Part shown: positions 1 to 9,935 of the stretch, piece after piece
Numbering within the stretch: position 1 is the first letter of the stretch
Layout of the letters: each line of letters starts with the position of its first letter
NCBI GenBank assembly: GCA_910595825.1
Contig: OU343161.1
Location: 8,723,015 to 8,787,014, forward strand
Length of the DNA: 64,000 bases
DNA from: Philhelius pedissequus
Taxonomy: Eukaryota > Arthropoda > Insecta > Diptera > Syrphidae
Direction: 5' to 3'
Position numbers and translations under genes: made by a program
The notes under the pieces: model-generated
Database searches by the model: none
Seen by the model: the letters and a program-made list of their open reading frames with translations, nothing else
Told to the model about the DNA's origin: nothing

Positions 1-65
1 TAGCGTGGAATAGGGCTAGGCACTAGTGGTGGTAAACCATTAATTAATTAGTAGAGGGAAGTTAG

Positions 66-1195
66 CTCCAAAAAATTACAGTTCGTATTATCCAACACAA
101 TTGTCAGGGTGCGCATAGGGCGATTCTAGATTTAGGCTACGTATTGACTGATACAGGATGTAGTTTTGCGCTGTTGCAAGAACCTTATGCTCCTTATAAG
201 AGCATAATCGGCTTGCCGGCTCATATGAGGTCTTTTACTAACGGGAACGCTTCGGCTGCCGTGATAGTGAATGACATCAATACTGAATGTTTGCTGGTGG
301 ATGAGAGTGAGTACGGTATTTGCGTTAGTGTCGAGGGAGTTTTTGGTAGAATCTTTCTATGTAGTATATACTGCAAGTTCGAAAACGAGATTGAGCCTTA
401 TCTCGAGTATATGGATAGATTGGCAAGGCTGATTGGCAGCAATGCGGCTGTTTATGGGCTAGACGCGAATGCAGTCTCGTCTCGATGGCATAGTAAGATG
501 CGAGGACAAACGTCCGAGAATAGGAAACGCCAAAGGGGAGAGCTGCTTGGCGACTGGATGACCCAGAACAGGTCGTACGCTGTGATTCTGCCAAGTGAAT
601 CATATACATTTCACGGACCGAATGGCTTTAGTGACATTGACGTTACTATAGCCAACGAGGCGGCTTTTGATAACCAAAGGTTCCACTGGTTCATTAGGGA
701 AGGCGAAGGTGTCAGTGACCACAGCATCATTCAGGTCGAGTTTGTTACAAACTCTGACCTGCAGGGTGTGCGTGGTGACATGGGCACAAGGCGCTGGAAA
801 CTGAATAATGTTGATTGGTCAGAATATGAAAGGCAGATCAGGCGGGTCTTCACGACAATACCGCTGCGCTTTTTTGAGAACCTAAGTATAGATGGTAGGC
901 TCGAAAAGATAAACGAGTTGATTTGGGGTGTAAACGCCGACGTCCTTCAGAGAAGCCGAAAGGTTAATCGAAGAGGACTGAGGTGGTGGACACCAGAGCT
1001 CAACTCGAAAAGAAGGTCGGTTAGAGATTTGACGAAAAACTTCCAAAGGCTAGTAAGACAAGGTTTTGATAGTGCAGAGCAGGGAAGGTTAAGACTTGCA
1101 TATAGGCAAGCCTTAACCGTCTACAAGGGAATGTTGTCCAAGGCAAAAGAGGAGGATTGGAAATCCTTCATTGACGAGCATAGGGAAGACCCTTT
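66..1195 (+). pseudogene. R1-type LINE ORF2, endonuclease domain (frameshifted)
   Basis: The reading frame is open from just after a stop at 63-65. It begins KITVRIIQHNCQGAHRAI and reaches ALLQEPY, the usual start of the R1 exonuclease-endonuclease-phosphatase domain. Further family motifs are VYGLDANAVSSRW (the N-A-S/W region), DIDVTIAN and VSDHSIIQVEF, the last carrying the conserved SDH. This domain nicks target DNA to prime reverse transcription. The linker RRGLRWWTPEL follows, as in R1 elements. The frame ends at 1209-1211, but the reading DPWGQLYRI expected in this family is restored by removing one T from the run at 1193-1195. This is therefore a one-base insertion, not a true stop. 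A start at 144 would lose the first part of the domain. Confidence 0.85.
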
Positions 1196-2790
1196 GGGGC
1201 CAACTCTATAGGATTTTTCAGGGTAGGAAATCCATTGAGGTAGGGTGCATCAAGGAAGGCGACGTCGTTCACTCTACTTGGAGGGACTCTATTGGTGCCT
1301 TGATGAATACGTTCTTCCCCAGGTCGGAGTCGAGGAGTGTACCGTCGGTGGTAGGGCTCGCCGATGCTCCTAGCCTGATGATGGATGAGGTTGAGGTAGC
1401 AGTGGAGAAGTTGAAAGCGAGAAAGTCTCCGGGGTATGATGGACTTACTGGCGAGATGGTGAAAACCATTTGGCGGACGGTTCCTGATTACCTGGTCTCT
1501 TTGTTCGCTAGTTCCTTGCGGGAAAGTTATTTTCCACTGGAATGGAAATGCGCGAAAGTGATGGTGCTGCTGAAGTCTCCGGATAAGGTCAGGTCCAATC
1601 CTCGGTCTTATCGCGGCATCAGTCTCCTTCCGGTACTTGGTAAAGTTTTGGAAAGAGTAATGGTGAACAGACTGATGGACTGCGCACCGGAACAAAGTCC
1701 AGTCCAGTTCGGCTTCACGCCGGGGCGTAGTTTTGTGGATGCATGGATGCACGTTAAAGAGTGTGTCAGTGGGTCTGCGGCAAAATACGTCCTAGGGATA
1801 TTTGTAGATTTTAAGGGCGCTTTTGACTATTTGGATTGGGCTAGCGTTGAATCCAGGTTGGTGGAAGTGGGCTGCCGAGAGTTTTCTCTTTGGAAGAGTT
1901 ACTTCTCGGACAGAACCGCTCGAGTAGTAGGTGCGGTAAAAAGTGTTACGGTAAGTGTTGAGCGGGGTTGCCCTCAGTGGTCTATTGCGGGTCCATTTAT
2001 TTGGAACTTGATGATGGACCCTTTGTTGGTAGCCATCAACACAGCAGGACAATTCGCCAAGTGTTGTGCTTTTGCTGACGATCTGCTGGTTCTAATCGAA
2101 GGTCAGTCACGTGCTGAACTGGAGAGAAGAGGCACGGAGATCATGGACAGGGTATGCACTTGGAGTAATACTGTGAGAGAAGAAGTGGCGGTGGAAAAGG
2201 CATCGATGATGTTGCTGAAAGGCAGATTATCGCTGACTCGTCCACCGAATGTCAGCATCGGTGCAGTTGGACTGAGATATGCGACCGAAGTCACTTATCT
2301 CGGAATAACTATGGGAGAAAGAATGAACTCTCTACCGCATTTTGGGAAGGTTAGAGATAAATTGACGGCTGTTGTTCCGAAGGTGAGGCGTATCCTTACC
2401 AAGGAATGGGGTCTAACAAAGAGGGCAGTTAGGATCGTCTACAGGGGACTATTTGTTGCATGTGCAACGTTTGGTGCTCCTGTATGGTACGATACAGTTA
2501 GGTTGGTTGTAGGTAGAAAAAAGATTTTATCTTGCCAGAGGGTGATGCTTCATGGGTCACTGCCGGTATGTCATACCGTTTCAACAGAAGCGATGCAAGT
2601 ACTGGCGGGTGCTCCTCCTCTCGATCTGGAGGCAATACGACTAGGCATTGACTACAAATTGAAGAGGCGATTGGGGCTCTCACCTTCGGACTGGCAGGAA
2701 TTAGTTAGTACAGAGGGTTTAAGTAAAAAAGAAATATATGGCACCATGGAAGGATGTATCCTTACCAGATGGCAAGCTAGGTGGTTAGGA
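1196..2790 (+). pseudogene. R1-type LINE ORF2, reverse transcriptase domain
   Basis: A long open frame continues the endonuclease frame after a one-base shift. Reverse-transcriptase blocks appear in order: KARKSPGYDGLTGEMVK, NPRSYRGISLLPVLGKVLER, QFGFTPGRSFVDA, VDFKGAFDYLDW (motif A Asp), GCPQWSIAGPFIWNL and CAFADDLLVLIEG, with the FADD catalytic motif at about 2071-2082. The thumb region KEWGLTKRAVRIVYRGLF and APVWYD is typical of R1. Motif residues look intact, so the polymerase core was damaged only by the two frameshifts. The B-motif reads GCPQWSIAGP, where the family more often has QGS; this could be a further substitution. The product copies element RNA into DNA at the nicked target. 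Confidence 0.88.
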
Positions 2791-3161
2791 ATGAGGCAGG
2801 GAGAGTTACTTTTGAGGTCCTTCCTGACGTAGCTAGAGCGGTAGGACGTGAGGGGCTTGGTTTCTCACTATTTGGAGGGTACATACTGACCGGTCACGGC
2901 TCTCTGAATGCATTTTTGCATGATAGGGGGCTGGGGCTGGCGGACTCGGCAGAATGCGTATGTGGAGCAAGAAGAGAGGATTGGAGGCACGTGCTTGTTG
3001 AATGTCTGAACTACGCTGATATCAGAGATATCTCTGCTATGGGAGTGGTGAGGGCAGGCAATGGGTGGGATTTCAGTGCTATCCTTCTTGGAAGAGAGAC
3101 AGCAAGTAACTTTGCCACGTTTGCCAACGAGGCATTCCAAAGGCGGAGGCTGCTTGGGTAG
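2781..3161 (+). pseudogene. R1-type LINE ORF2, C-terminal zinc-knuckle part
   Basis: After RWQARW the frame slips (about 2776-2800) and continues as GRVTFEVLPDVARAVGRE and then FLTGH-like text (GGYILTGHGSLNAFLHDRGL). It ends in a Cys-His cluster, ECVCGARREDWRHVLVEC, of the C-x-C-x7-8-H-x4-C kind found at the C-terminus of R1 ORF2. The stop is TAG at 3159-3161. There is no plausible independent start: the first codon of the open frame is GTG inside the former RT frame. This is the tail of the same ORF2, separated by an indel. Confidence 0.82.
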
Positions 3162-3902
3162 TTAGTTAATGGCGTCACTGTTTGGGAGCGGCCGGTGGCG
3201 GATAGGTGACCTTGGCCAACTAGAAGTCGCCGGCCGCTCCTCAAACAAAATGCGGTAGGTTATTGGTTGGATTTGTTGTTTTATACGGCTAGCTTGTTCT
3301 GCTGGCTGCTAGCATCACCTCAGGCTGCTTGGCTGGCAGTACATACAAGAAGTTGCCAGGCCTCGGGTCTTAAGGAGCCCATCTGGAAGTAACCTGCACG
3401 GTTGCGAAGCTCGACCGGAAGCTATATTCTGGTACCACGGGAGACAGGAGCCCCTGGATCAAGTTCGGCTTGTGTCAATAGACACCGGTCGTCTTGATGC
3501 CAGCCTGTCTATGAGGTAGGCCCCCTAGTGGGAGCATCGTGGTGGCTGTGGTTGCCCAAATTCGCGGAAACAAATGGCTGCTAAGGGATCTGTTTTTCAC
3601 CTATGACCCATAGTTAGCAACAGGTGTTAGATAGACCTCGCCCTCAACGTAGGGGGTAGTTCATGCCTTAACATGTCTACTAAATTGTACCAGGGCAGTC
3701 TTGTACTGTCTTGGGGCCCTGATATTGTGGGTAGGCCCACCGTAAAATTAATCCGTAAGGAAGGTATTCACGTTAAGCCCATCTTAATATCTGACCATTT
3801 TGCATGCGGAAAAATGTTTAACTGTTCTCACTTAAAAACTATCGATGACAAAAACCGCTATTATTGTATAGTGGAGAGTGTTTCAGCAACAATTACATAG
3901 CC
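3162..3902 (+). other. LINE 3' UTR and unassigned sequence with a small ORF
   Basis: The GC-rich stretch to about 3660 reads as 3' UTR of the R1-type element. A 75-codon open frame at 3673-3900 (starts MSTKLYQGSLVLSWGPDI) matches no family I recognise. It leads straight into the LINE fragment at 3903, so it may be more of that relic, or chance. Confidence 0.4.
3185..3240 (+). repeat. Hairpin in the LINE 3' UTR
   Basis: GGAGCGGCCGG at 3185-3195 is the exact reverse complement of 3230-3240, and pairing extends outward imperfectly (GTTTG and CAAAC). The GC-rich stem just after the ORF2 stop could be an RNA structure recognised by the element's own reverse transcriptase. That role is inferred. 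Confidence 0.7.
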
Positions 3903-4110
3903 CATAGCATCAAATACAAAGTGCTTGAATCAATATCCCAATCAGTTCTGTTTTATGTTGCGCAAGTTTGGGAGCAAAGAAATACCAGATGGTGGAAAAA
4001 TTGCTCAGATTTCATATAAAATCACCTGCCCACTTGAACCTTTCATGAAGACATTAAAACCACAAACAGACTACATATTGAATGTGTTGAATACGAAGCT
4101 TTAAGAATTT
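3903..4110 (+). pseudogene. LINE ORF2 fragment, region after the RT thumb
   Basis: Translation gives SIKYKVLESISQSVLFYVAQVW. After a frameshift come AKKYQMVEKLLRFHIKSP and a third frame with TDYILNVLNTKL. This matches the conserved block after the RT domain in many insect LINEs (KYKVxExxxxSVLxYGAQVW, VExLxRFFIK, PNYMLxxET). Two frameshifts and stops make it dead. The same block occurs in the minus-strand relic at 38622-39470, so both may come from one clade. Confidence 0.65.
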
Positions 4111-4150
4111 CTCAGTATTTCCGGCAGAACCAGAATCAAGAGTTTTAAGT

Positions 4151-4415
4151 AGATTTGGCTAAATCTCTTACAAATCTGTACAAATTGAAGACAATTTCGC
4201 ATATCGAAATGAACACATTCATCGGGAAAGTGAATTTTTCGCTTTGGTTGTCTGACACAATGAATCTGCCTGTCTCACTTCTACATAATAAGAGAAAATG
4301 AAACAATATTTGCATTTTGAATAGTGTTGTCAAAATTAATCTACTTTTATAGCGATGGAAATACTATTTGAGATAAGTAACTATAAATCCAGATTTACGC
4401 TCGGTGGTTACGTAG
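4151..4415. mobile_element. MITE family A (CTACGTTTCCACC tips), 5'-truncated copy
   Basis: This stretch aligns by eye with 29744-30105: the shared core includes GAACACATTCATCGGGAAAG and GCCTGTCTCACTTCTACAT. The right tip GGTGGTTACGTAG is followed by TA. The left tip is missing. TA flanks suggest a Tc1/mariner-type parent, by inference. Confidence 0.7.
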
Positions 4416-4427
4416 TATTATTTAGTA

Positions 4428-4714
4428 CACAGATCCACACCAGATACAGAAAATCAACAAGCGACCAACTTATTTCGCCATTTTAATTGTATCTGATTAT
4501 TTTTCTTCACATGTGGCTTCTTGACACACATGACATTTCGTGTGCTCTGCAATTTACTCATAATGCTCAGACGATTATGTTGAAGCACATCGAGCGCGCT
4601 CTACATATGTTCAGAACGAAAAAAGAAACACATATTTGGAGCTCTGATTGAAACAGAAACACAATCAAATTGTTTAACATTTCAGATTCTGCTCTGAACT
4701 AAAAAAAAACGCTT
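4428..4714. mobile_element. MITE family B (AGGCGTTTTTC tips), partial copy
   Basis: It matches the right 60% of the full copy at 58833-59328 (shared AGAAAATCAACAAGCGA, ATGTTCAGAACGAAAA, TTTGGAGCTCTG) and ends in GCTCTGAACTAAAAAAAAACGC. The left part is absent; it abuts the family A copy. Confidence 0.65.
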
Positions 4715-6285
4715 ATTCCGTTGGCCATTTGAAGTATTATTATATTTATTAGATTAAAGGCCAATCATAGAAAGATGTCCATCTTTTATTTCCGCAGTGC
4801 CCCAAAATACATCAGGTTTCTTTATTTCTTTTTATAAAGAACTGCGCTTTTCTGCATAAAATCGATTAAAGAAAGATTATAATGGTCCCTATTTGTGAAG
4901 TTGATAGAATTTAATTTAAAAAAAAAGATGCAAATAATATATAGTCATTCAATGCCGCATATTCTGACGATATTCGATATTCGAAATTTTTCAGGTATTT
5001 CCAATTTCAGCCATTTTTGAGCAGTTTGCTAAAGATTCAGTTCGACTTTGATAGAAGTTTAATATTTTACATACAGAATCCAACATTAGTTTTTCATCTT
5101 TGAAGCTTTATAAATAATTTTAATATATTTTTTCCATACTGACCAATGTTCTCCGAAAAAAACCAATATGTCAAAATAAATACATATCTTAAAGTTTTTT
5201 ACGTTGTTTTACCATTTTTTTATTTTTGTTTTTTTTCTCTAAAAGTAACATTATTCAGGTCTTTTCCACAAAAAATGAAAAACTTATTTTTATAGCAAAT
5301 CGACCGTCACTATGACTAACTTTCGATACCCCATTTCTTTCCTTCTTCTCGTCAGGCTTAAGAAGTATAACGCCTTTTTTGTACAAAGAGCTAATTTTCT
5401 CAATTTATGGTAGGTAGTTAGCTTAATTGTGTACAACGACAGCACTGGCCTAGAAAGCTCTTTTTTTGTTGGCAATTTACCTATCTTTCAACTTGGAACT
5501 GGAACAAATGATGTATACAAAATAAAAATAATACCTGAATCGGTGAATTTCATTCTCCAATTCCAAAACAATTCAGTGCACACTTTCATTTTGACTTTAC
5601 GATACGAGTTATACAAATAATATAAGTACATTCCTGTCTTTTGTTTTAATTTAAACAATAGTTTACCTTTATTTAAGGACGAAATTAAAGGAACGAGGAC
5701 ATAGTTAGTACTTATTAAAGCCTAACCTTTGTTTACCTACCTTATGAAATCTTTAGTTAATCGGTATGGGATGACAAAAAAGTAGGTATCATTAGCAAGT
5801 GCATTAAGTAGGAAAATTTGTTCAGTTCAAGTTTTTATTCAATTAGGTAGGACTAGGACGATCGTTTGAAAAACCAACGTAGCCTCGCGTAATGCTCAAA
5901 TTTGAATTCGTAGGAACCAGTGCAACGGAAAATAACAAAAAAAATAGTGCAAGTGAAACATCCACCTGCGTACATATCTATCTCCATAATTATTTGTAAA
6001 AATAAAATTGACACATTCTTTTATAATTTGAAGAAAAGGTGAGTACATACCTATTCTTAACCAAACTACGTTAATTATGAATTTATGATAAGAAGCAGTG
6101 CTTCAAGAAAAGATTTCTTGAATCTTCTACAAGTTTTAAAAAAGATAATACAATGTACAAAAAGTAGACAATAGATACATTATCTTATTTTTGTTATTTA
6201 TTACGTACTATGGTTGGACCATGTTTGTGTTGGACTTGACCCTACGAGCTTGTGGTTTTGTACCTCATTGTTGTTAATGATTAAT
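4715..6285. other. AT-rich stretch without a recognisable gene; possible first exon near 5870-6036
   Basis: No family was recognised and the open frames are short. One spot differs: 5920-6036 contains AGTGCAACGGAAAATAAC and AGTGCAAGTGAAAC and ends in GAAGAAAAG followed by GTGAGTAC, a strong splice donor at 6037. This composition is typical of fly 5' UTR exons. I see no ATG-led coding there. It could be the untranslated first exon of a plus-strand host gene, or chance. Confidence 0.3.
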
Positions 6286-6399
6286 AAGTTCAAGTTTGGG
6301 TAGGTAGTTGGTAATTAGATAGGTATTGTCATTGTATATATAAAATCTAGATTTTATATACAATGGTATTGCCAGCATACCCTATCCAAACTTGAACTT
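6286..6399. repeat. Fold-back sequence with palindromic insert
   Basis: The outer arms AAGTTCAAGTTTGG (6286-6299) and its complement (6386-6399) face each other. In the middle lies a near-perfect palindrome (6331-6364, half-site ATTTTATATACAAT) bounded by GGTATTGTC (6322-6330) and GGTATTGCC (6365-6373). The same palindrome occurs at 42203-42234. Confidence 0.75.
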
Positions 6400-6436
6400 C
6401 GTGAACAAAATATTAAAACGATCGTTCTGGGGCCTA

Positions 6437-7458
6437 TAACACAAAGTGACAAGTCTAAATTCACTTGTCAAACTATACTTGTACGTCAAGGAGAAGTGTA
6501 TTCTGTAACACAACTAAAAACTGTTGCACTGTATGACAAAGTGGCCAAACATAAAACATGACAAAAATTCCCGAAGGAAACAAATTGCTGTTTAACAAAA
6601 AATAAGGGAAGAATAAATACGCTTTTTGGAACTTTTAGCAATATTTAATCAAAAGAAAAAAAAGCGAAAAGTAAATAGAGATGTTAATTTATTTTGGCAA
6701 AAAGTAAACAAGACTCATTTTTCTGCAAGATACATACCGTGCCGTTGATATTGGCAAAATCGTACTCAAATAAATACATTTTAAATTGAATATGTATTGA
6801 AAACAAATTTATAAATTATTTAGGTAGGTATATACCACAAATAAGCCATATTAAGATTGGAAACATTTGTACGCTTCACCCCCCAAAACCCATTTGTTTA
6901 CATTGTTGTATTTGTAGCTTCAAAACTCTATCCATGAATAGATCGGAAATCGAAAAACAAAACAAAAACAAATTACTAGGGATGTGTTGTCTATGTGTCT
7001 ATAGGAAGAGGAACAGAAAAGATTCTTGGGTGCGTTTTTATCAATGTGTCTATTGGAAGAGGAACAGAAAAGTTACTTGTGTGCGTGTTTCAGCTTGTAG
7101 GCAAATGTCAAATGAAAGCAGAGGTTTCGGGTCCTTACGTTATTAGTTTATGGTATAAGCATTATATTCTCCCACATTTTAAATTCCTTGTTTTCAAAAT
7201 GTTTTTACTCAGAAAATAAACACTTATAAACTAATGACAAATTTTAAATTACCTATCACAAACTAGCCATGCGTAAGCAAATTTTCTGTGACACTTGTCA
7301 CTTTATGTTACAAAAGGAGGAAAATCCAACAATTTCCCACTTGTCACATTTTAAAATGACAATTGTCACTGAGCTTTTAGACTTGTCGTTTTGTGTTACA
7401 ATTTTTTTAGGACTTGTCGTATTTTACTTGTCATACAATTACGTGTCGCGTTGTGTTA
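6437..7458. mobile_element. TIR element with subterminal TGACAAG/CTTGTCA arrays
   Basis: The left tip TAACACAAAGTGACAAGT and the right end (reverse complement TAACACAACGCGACACGT) form inverted ends flanked by TA (6435-6436, 7459-7460). Next to both ends the heptamer CTTGTCA or its complement, exact or with one change, recurs: about four times in 6447-6550 and about seven in 7290-7445. No transposase frame is seen; a pair of 51-base tandem copies sits at 6993-7094. This is a non-autonomous element of unknown superfamily. Confidence 0.65.
6993..7094 (+). repeat. 51-bp tandem duplication
   Basis: Two copies of ATGTGTCTATWGGAAGAGGA and following bases start at 6993 and 7044. The 51-base step keeps frame, but the surrounding frame is short and looks non-coding. 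Confidence 0.7.
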
Positions 7459-7462
7459 TATA

Positions 7463-8480
7463 AATGTATCTAAATATATACATATATGTATGTAAATTTT
7501 CTTTCTTATATTCTTATGGCAAAAATTTAAAGTTCCACTATACCGCTCTTTTAGGTTGCTTGCAGTTACAGGTCGCCTTTTAGGATCTCTGACGTCTGGC
7601 CACATGACACTTATAATGATCAGTCATAAACACGGAAAAAATCCCATTTACAAAAAAAAAACTTTCTACTTATGTAGATGGTTCCTTCGACTTGACATTG
7701 GCAGGAAGCTTTGGCTTCATTTTTGAGTAATTTTTGTATAGACAAAAACTTAGAAAAGAGAGATTGGAGACTGAGATCAATTTTTCTGCATTTCAGACAT
7801 TCCAAAAATGGAAAATCTTTATTCTTTATCTTAAATTTGACTTACATACATATTTTGTTATTGCCCTGTCATAGAACCATTTTTTTTTTTAATTTTCGAC
7901 TTTCTCACTAATGACTTAACAGAAATTTTTATAAAGGAGATCCTACCAACATTTTCGAAAAACAGTTTCGAAAAAAAAACATGTGCGTCTCGGGGCCGAC
8001 AGAAGTAATAATTTAAACTAATCTAAGCTGAACTATTTAATATTGAAATTGTTTAACTTTAAAAAAGCTTCAAAAGTTCTTCTTTAATTTGATATATTTC
8101 GAAAGTTCTCCGTATGCATGAGAGAAAGGGAAGCCAGACATACTCGTGCCGTAACGCCTTACGTAACGAAGTGGCTCACCCTCCCATAAGAAGTTATCAC
8201 TTCAAAAACTAGTGCACTACTATAGATAGGGTATAACAAAAATGTTTTCATAAAATGATATTAACGGTTTTTTTGATCTTCTAATTTCCCATTAAGGGGA
8301 TAACGGATTTCGATCAAAATTTTTGTACAGGAGGCCCTACAAATTTTAAATACTCCGTACGACAATGTTCGAAGAAATAGTGTTTTGTTTTTTCGAAGAA
8401 AAATTCTTTTTTGAAAATTTATTTATATATTTAAATATTTGTTATTTTTGTATTAATTTAATAAAATAGATAAAGATACT
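7463..8480. other. AT-rich stretch, no gene seen
   Basis: Only short frames on both strands. Text such as GGGGATAACGGATTTCGATC (8296) resembles dispersed repeat material, but I cannot assign it. Confidence 0.4.
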
Positions 8481-8489
8481 AGCTTAAAT

Positions 8490-9400
8490 GTCATTAAATT
8501 TTCTATGCATAATAGTCGCTTGTTTGATTTTTTTCAAGTGATTGAACATTTGCTGTATTCAGGATGTCTGCTAGTTGCTGTTCTACTAGTTCTGGCTCAC
8601 TGATTTGTTCAGAGATTGGACACTCTAACAATATTTGCCAAATTGTAAGGGCCGTTTGACAATTCTCATATTCTTCTGGTGTTTCTCTGTTATACAGATG
8701 TCGGCTCGTGAAAAGGGTTTTTCCTACTCAACCCTAAGCAGTTTGATACACTCATTTCGCGTTAAGTTGGTATTATAAGAAATATGATTTGTCGTTATAT
8801 GGTGTTTACGAAGAAATGTTGTTGAAATATTCCACTCTGTCGTTATCCTTTTTTTTTTTTAATTGAAACAAACATTTTCCAGGTGATTATATCGGATACA
8901 GGGGTTGATATTATCAATGGGAAGTTGATGGTTTCCTTCGCCGATTTGTCTGCAAATTCATTACCTGTTATCCCAACATGTGCGGGTACCACGCCAGAGT
9001 TATTTTTGTGTTGGAATTGCGGCTGCTTCTGATGTACTCCAATGATAGACATTTGTTTCCTCCACTGCGCAGCCCATAGAAGATACTTAAATTATCTGTT
9101 AAGTTTCTTTTTGGAGGCATTGAGCTGTTGCTATTGCTTTTTCAATGGCTATTAACTCTGAAGTACAACTCCCAGCTCGTTCGAGTAAAAGTCCTCTGTG
9201 ATTGGTATGCCCATTCTTTTCTAATTCAATCACTCTTCGTACGCGAGTTGCTATTCTGAAGGAATTCATCGGTGTAGAAGATATGGTCTGATTTCGAAGA
9301 AGCGATCATATCTCTGTGCAGCTTACGATATTCTTCGTCTGGGGTATCTATTTTTCTGCGTTCAGCTGGGCTAATATCGACTTAAATTGATTCCTCTTCC
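8490..9400 (-). pseudogene. LINE ORF2 C-terminus with RNase H domain (I/LOA-like relic)
   Basis: Read on the minus strand, RNase H motifs follow in order over several frames: IFYTDE (where TDGS is usual), SCTSELIAIEKAIATAQ (the catalytic Glu block) and VPAHVGITGNEFADKSAKET (the WVPxHxGIxGNExAD block). The C-terminal tail follows: ENCQTALTIWQILLECPISE, ending near 8515. In LINEs an RNase H after RT is found in the I, LOA and related groups. It is broken by several frameshifts and stops and carries no RT. A family-level name cannot be given without alignment. Confidence 0.75.
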
Positions 9401-9431
9401 TATTTGTTGGTGGATTAAACCTATTTTCTAG

Positions 9432-9812
9432 ACTTATGTCGGAGAGACTAATTTAAATGAAAAAGCACCATCTGAAGAAAAGGTTGAGACTGTTATGCCA
9501 GTGGTTATCTCGAAAGTAGAAAAACAAAATCCACAAGTGTTCTTTGATATTCGTGTAGGTGGAAATGATGTTGGACGAATTGTAATGCTGTTGCGAGCCG
9601 ATGTTGTGCCCAAAACAGCAGAGAATTTCCGAGCACTTTCCACTCATGAACAAGGATTTGGATATAAAGGAAGCACTTTCCATAGAATCATTACTGAATT
9701 TATGTGTCAAGGAGGAGACTTCACCAATAACAATGGCACTGGTGGCAAATCCATTTATGGCAAAAAATTTTCATTAGTAAAAAACGTTCGAATAAGAAAA
9801 ATTTGTTTCTAC
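9432..9812 (+). pseudogene. Cyclophilin-33 (PPIase E) exon-like fragment
   Basis: Translation gives NPQVFFDIRVGGNDVGRIVM, LLRADVVPKTAENFRALSTH, FHRIITEFMCQGGDFTNNNG and GGKSIYGKKF. This is the first half of the cyclophilin domain as found in the RRM-containing nuclear cyclophilin Cyp33/PPIE, together with its acidic linker (NEKAPSEEKVETVMPVVISK). The catalytic Arg (FHRI) and the QGGDF motif are present. The frame opens right after CTATTTTCTAG (ends 9431), a good splice acceptor. It then stops matching after KKF, where the family continues NDENF. No RRM exon or second half of the domain was found in the window. It could be an exon of a real gene with very long introns, or a captured exon between transposons; I favour the latter, because the LINE relic lies immediately upstream and a transposon gene immediately downstream. 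Confidence 0.75.
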
Positions 9813-9935
9813 AGCTAATGTGATAACGGAATTGAGAAAAAAAGTCTTAAAATGTAAGCGTTTTTTAGAAAATCTTAGTTATTAATAGTTATAATAACAA
9901 TTTAAGCAAATTAATTCAATTACAGGGAAACAAAT

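Larger units (their letters stand above)
1..3660 (+). mobile_element. R1-clade non-LTR retrotransposon, 5' end cut by window, two frameshifts
   Basis: An apurinic-type endonuclease, a reverse transcriptase and a C-terminal zinc knuckle follow in the order expected for ORF2 of R1-clade LINEs. The frame is broken twice, near 1193 and between 2776 and 2800. ORF1 (gag) would lie upstream of base 66, outside the window. A 3' UTR of about 500 bases follows the last stop at 3161. I cannot place the 3' end exactly; about 3660 is a guess, because a different LINE fragment is recognisable from about 3903. No 28S rDNA is seen downstream, so this is not a standard rDNA R1 insertion. Confidence 0.85.

Noticed and set aside
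1168..1752. 194-codon minus-strand frame
   Set aside because: It is the antisense shadow of the LINE reverse transcriptase.
3162..3700. 28S rDNA target of R1
   Set aside because: No rDNA-like sequence follows the element, so an rDNA insertion is not supported.
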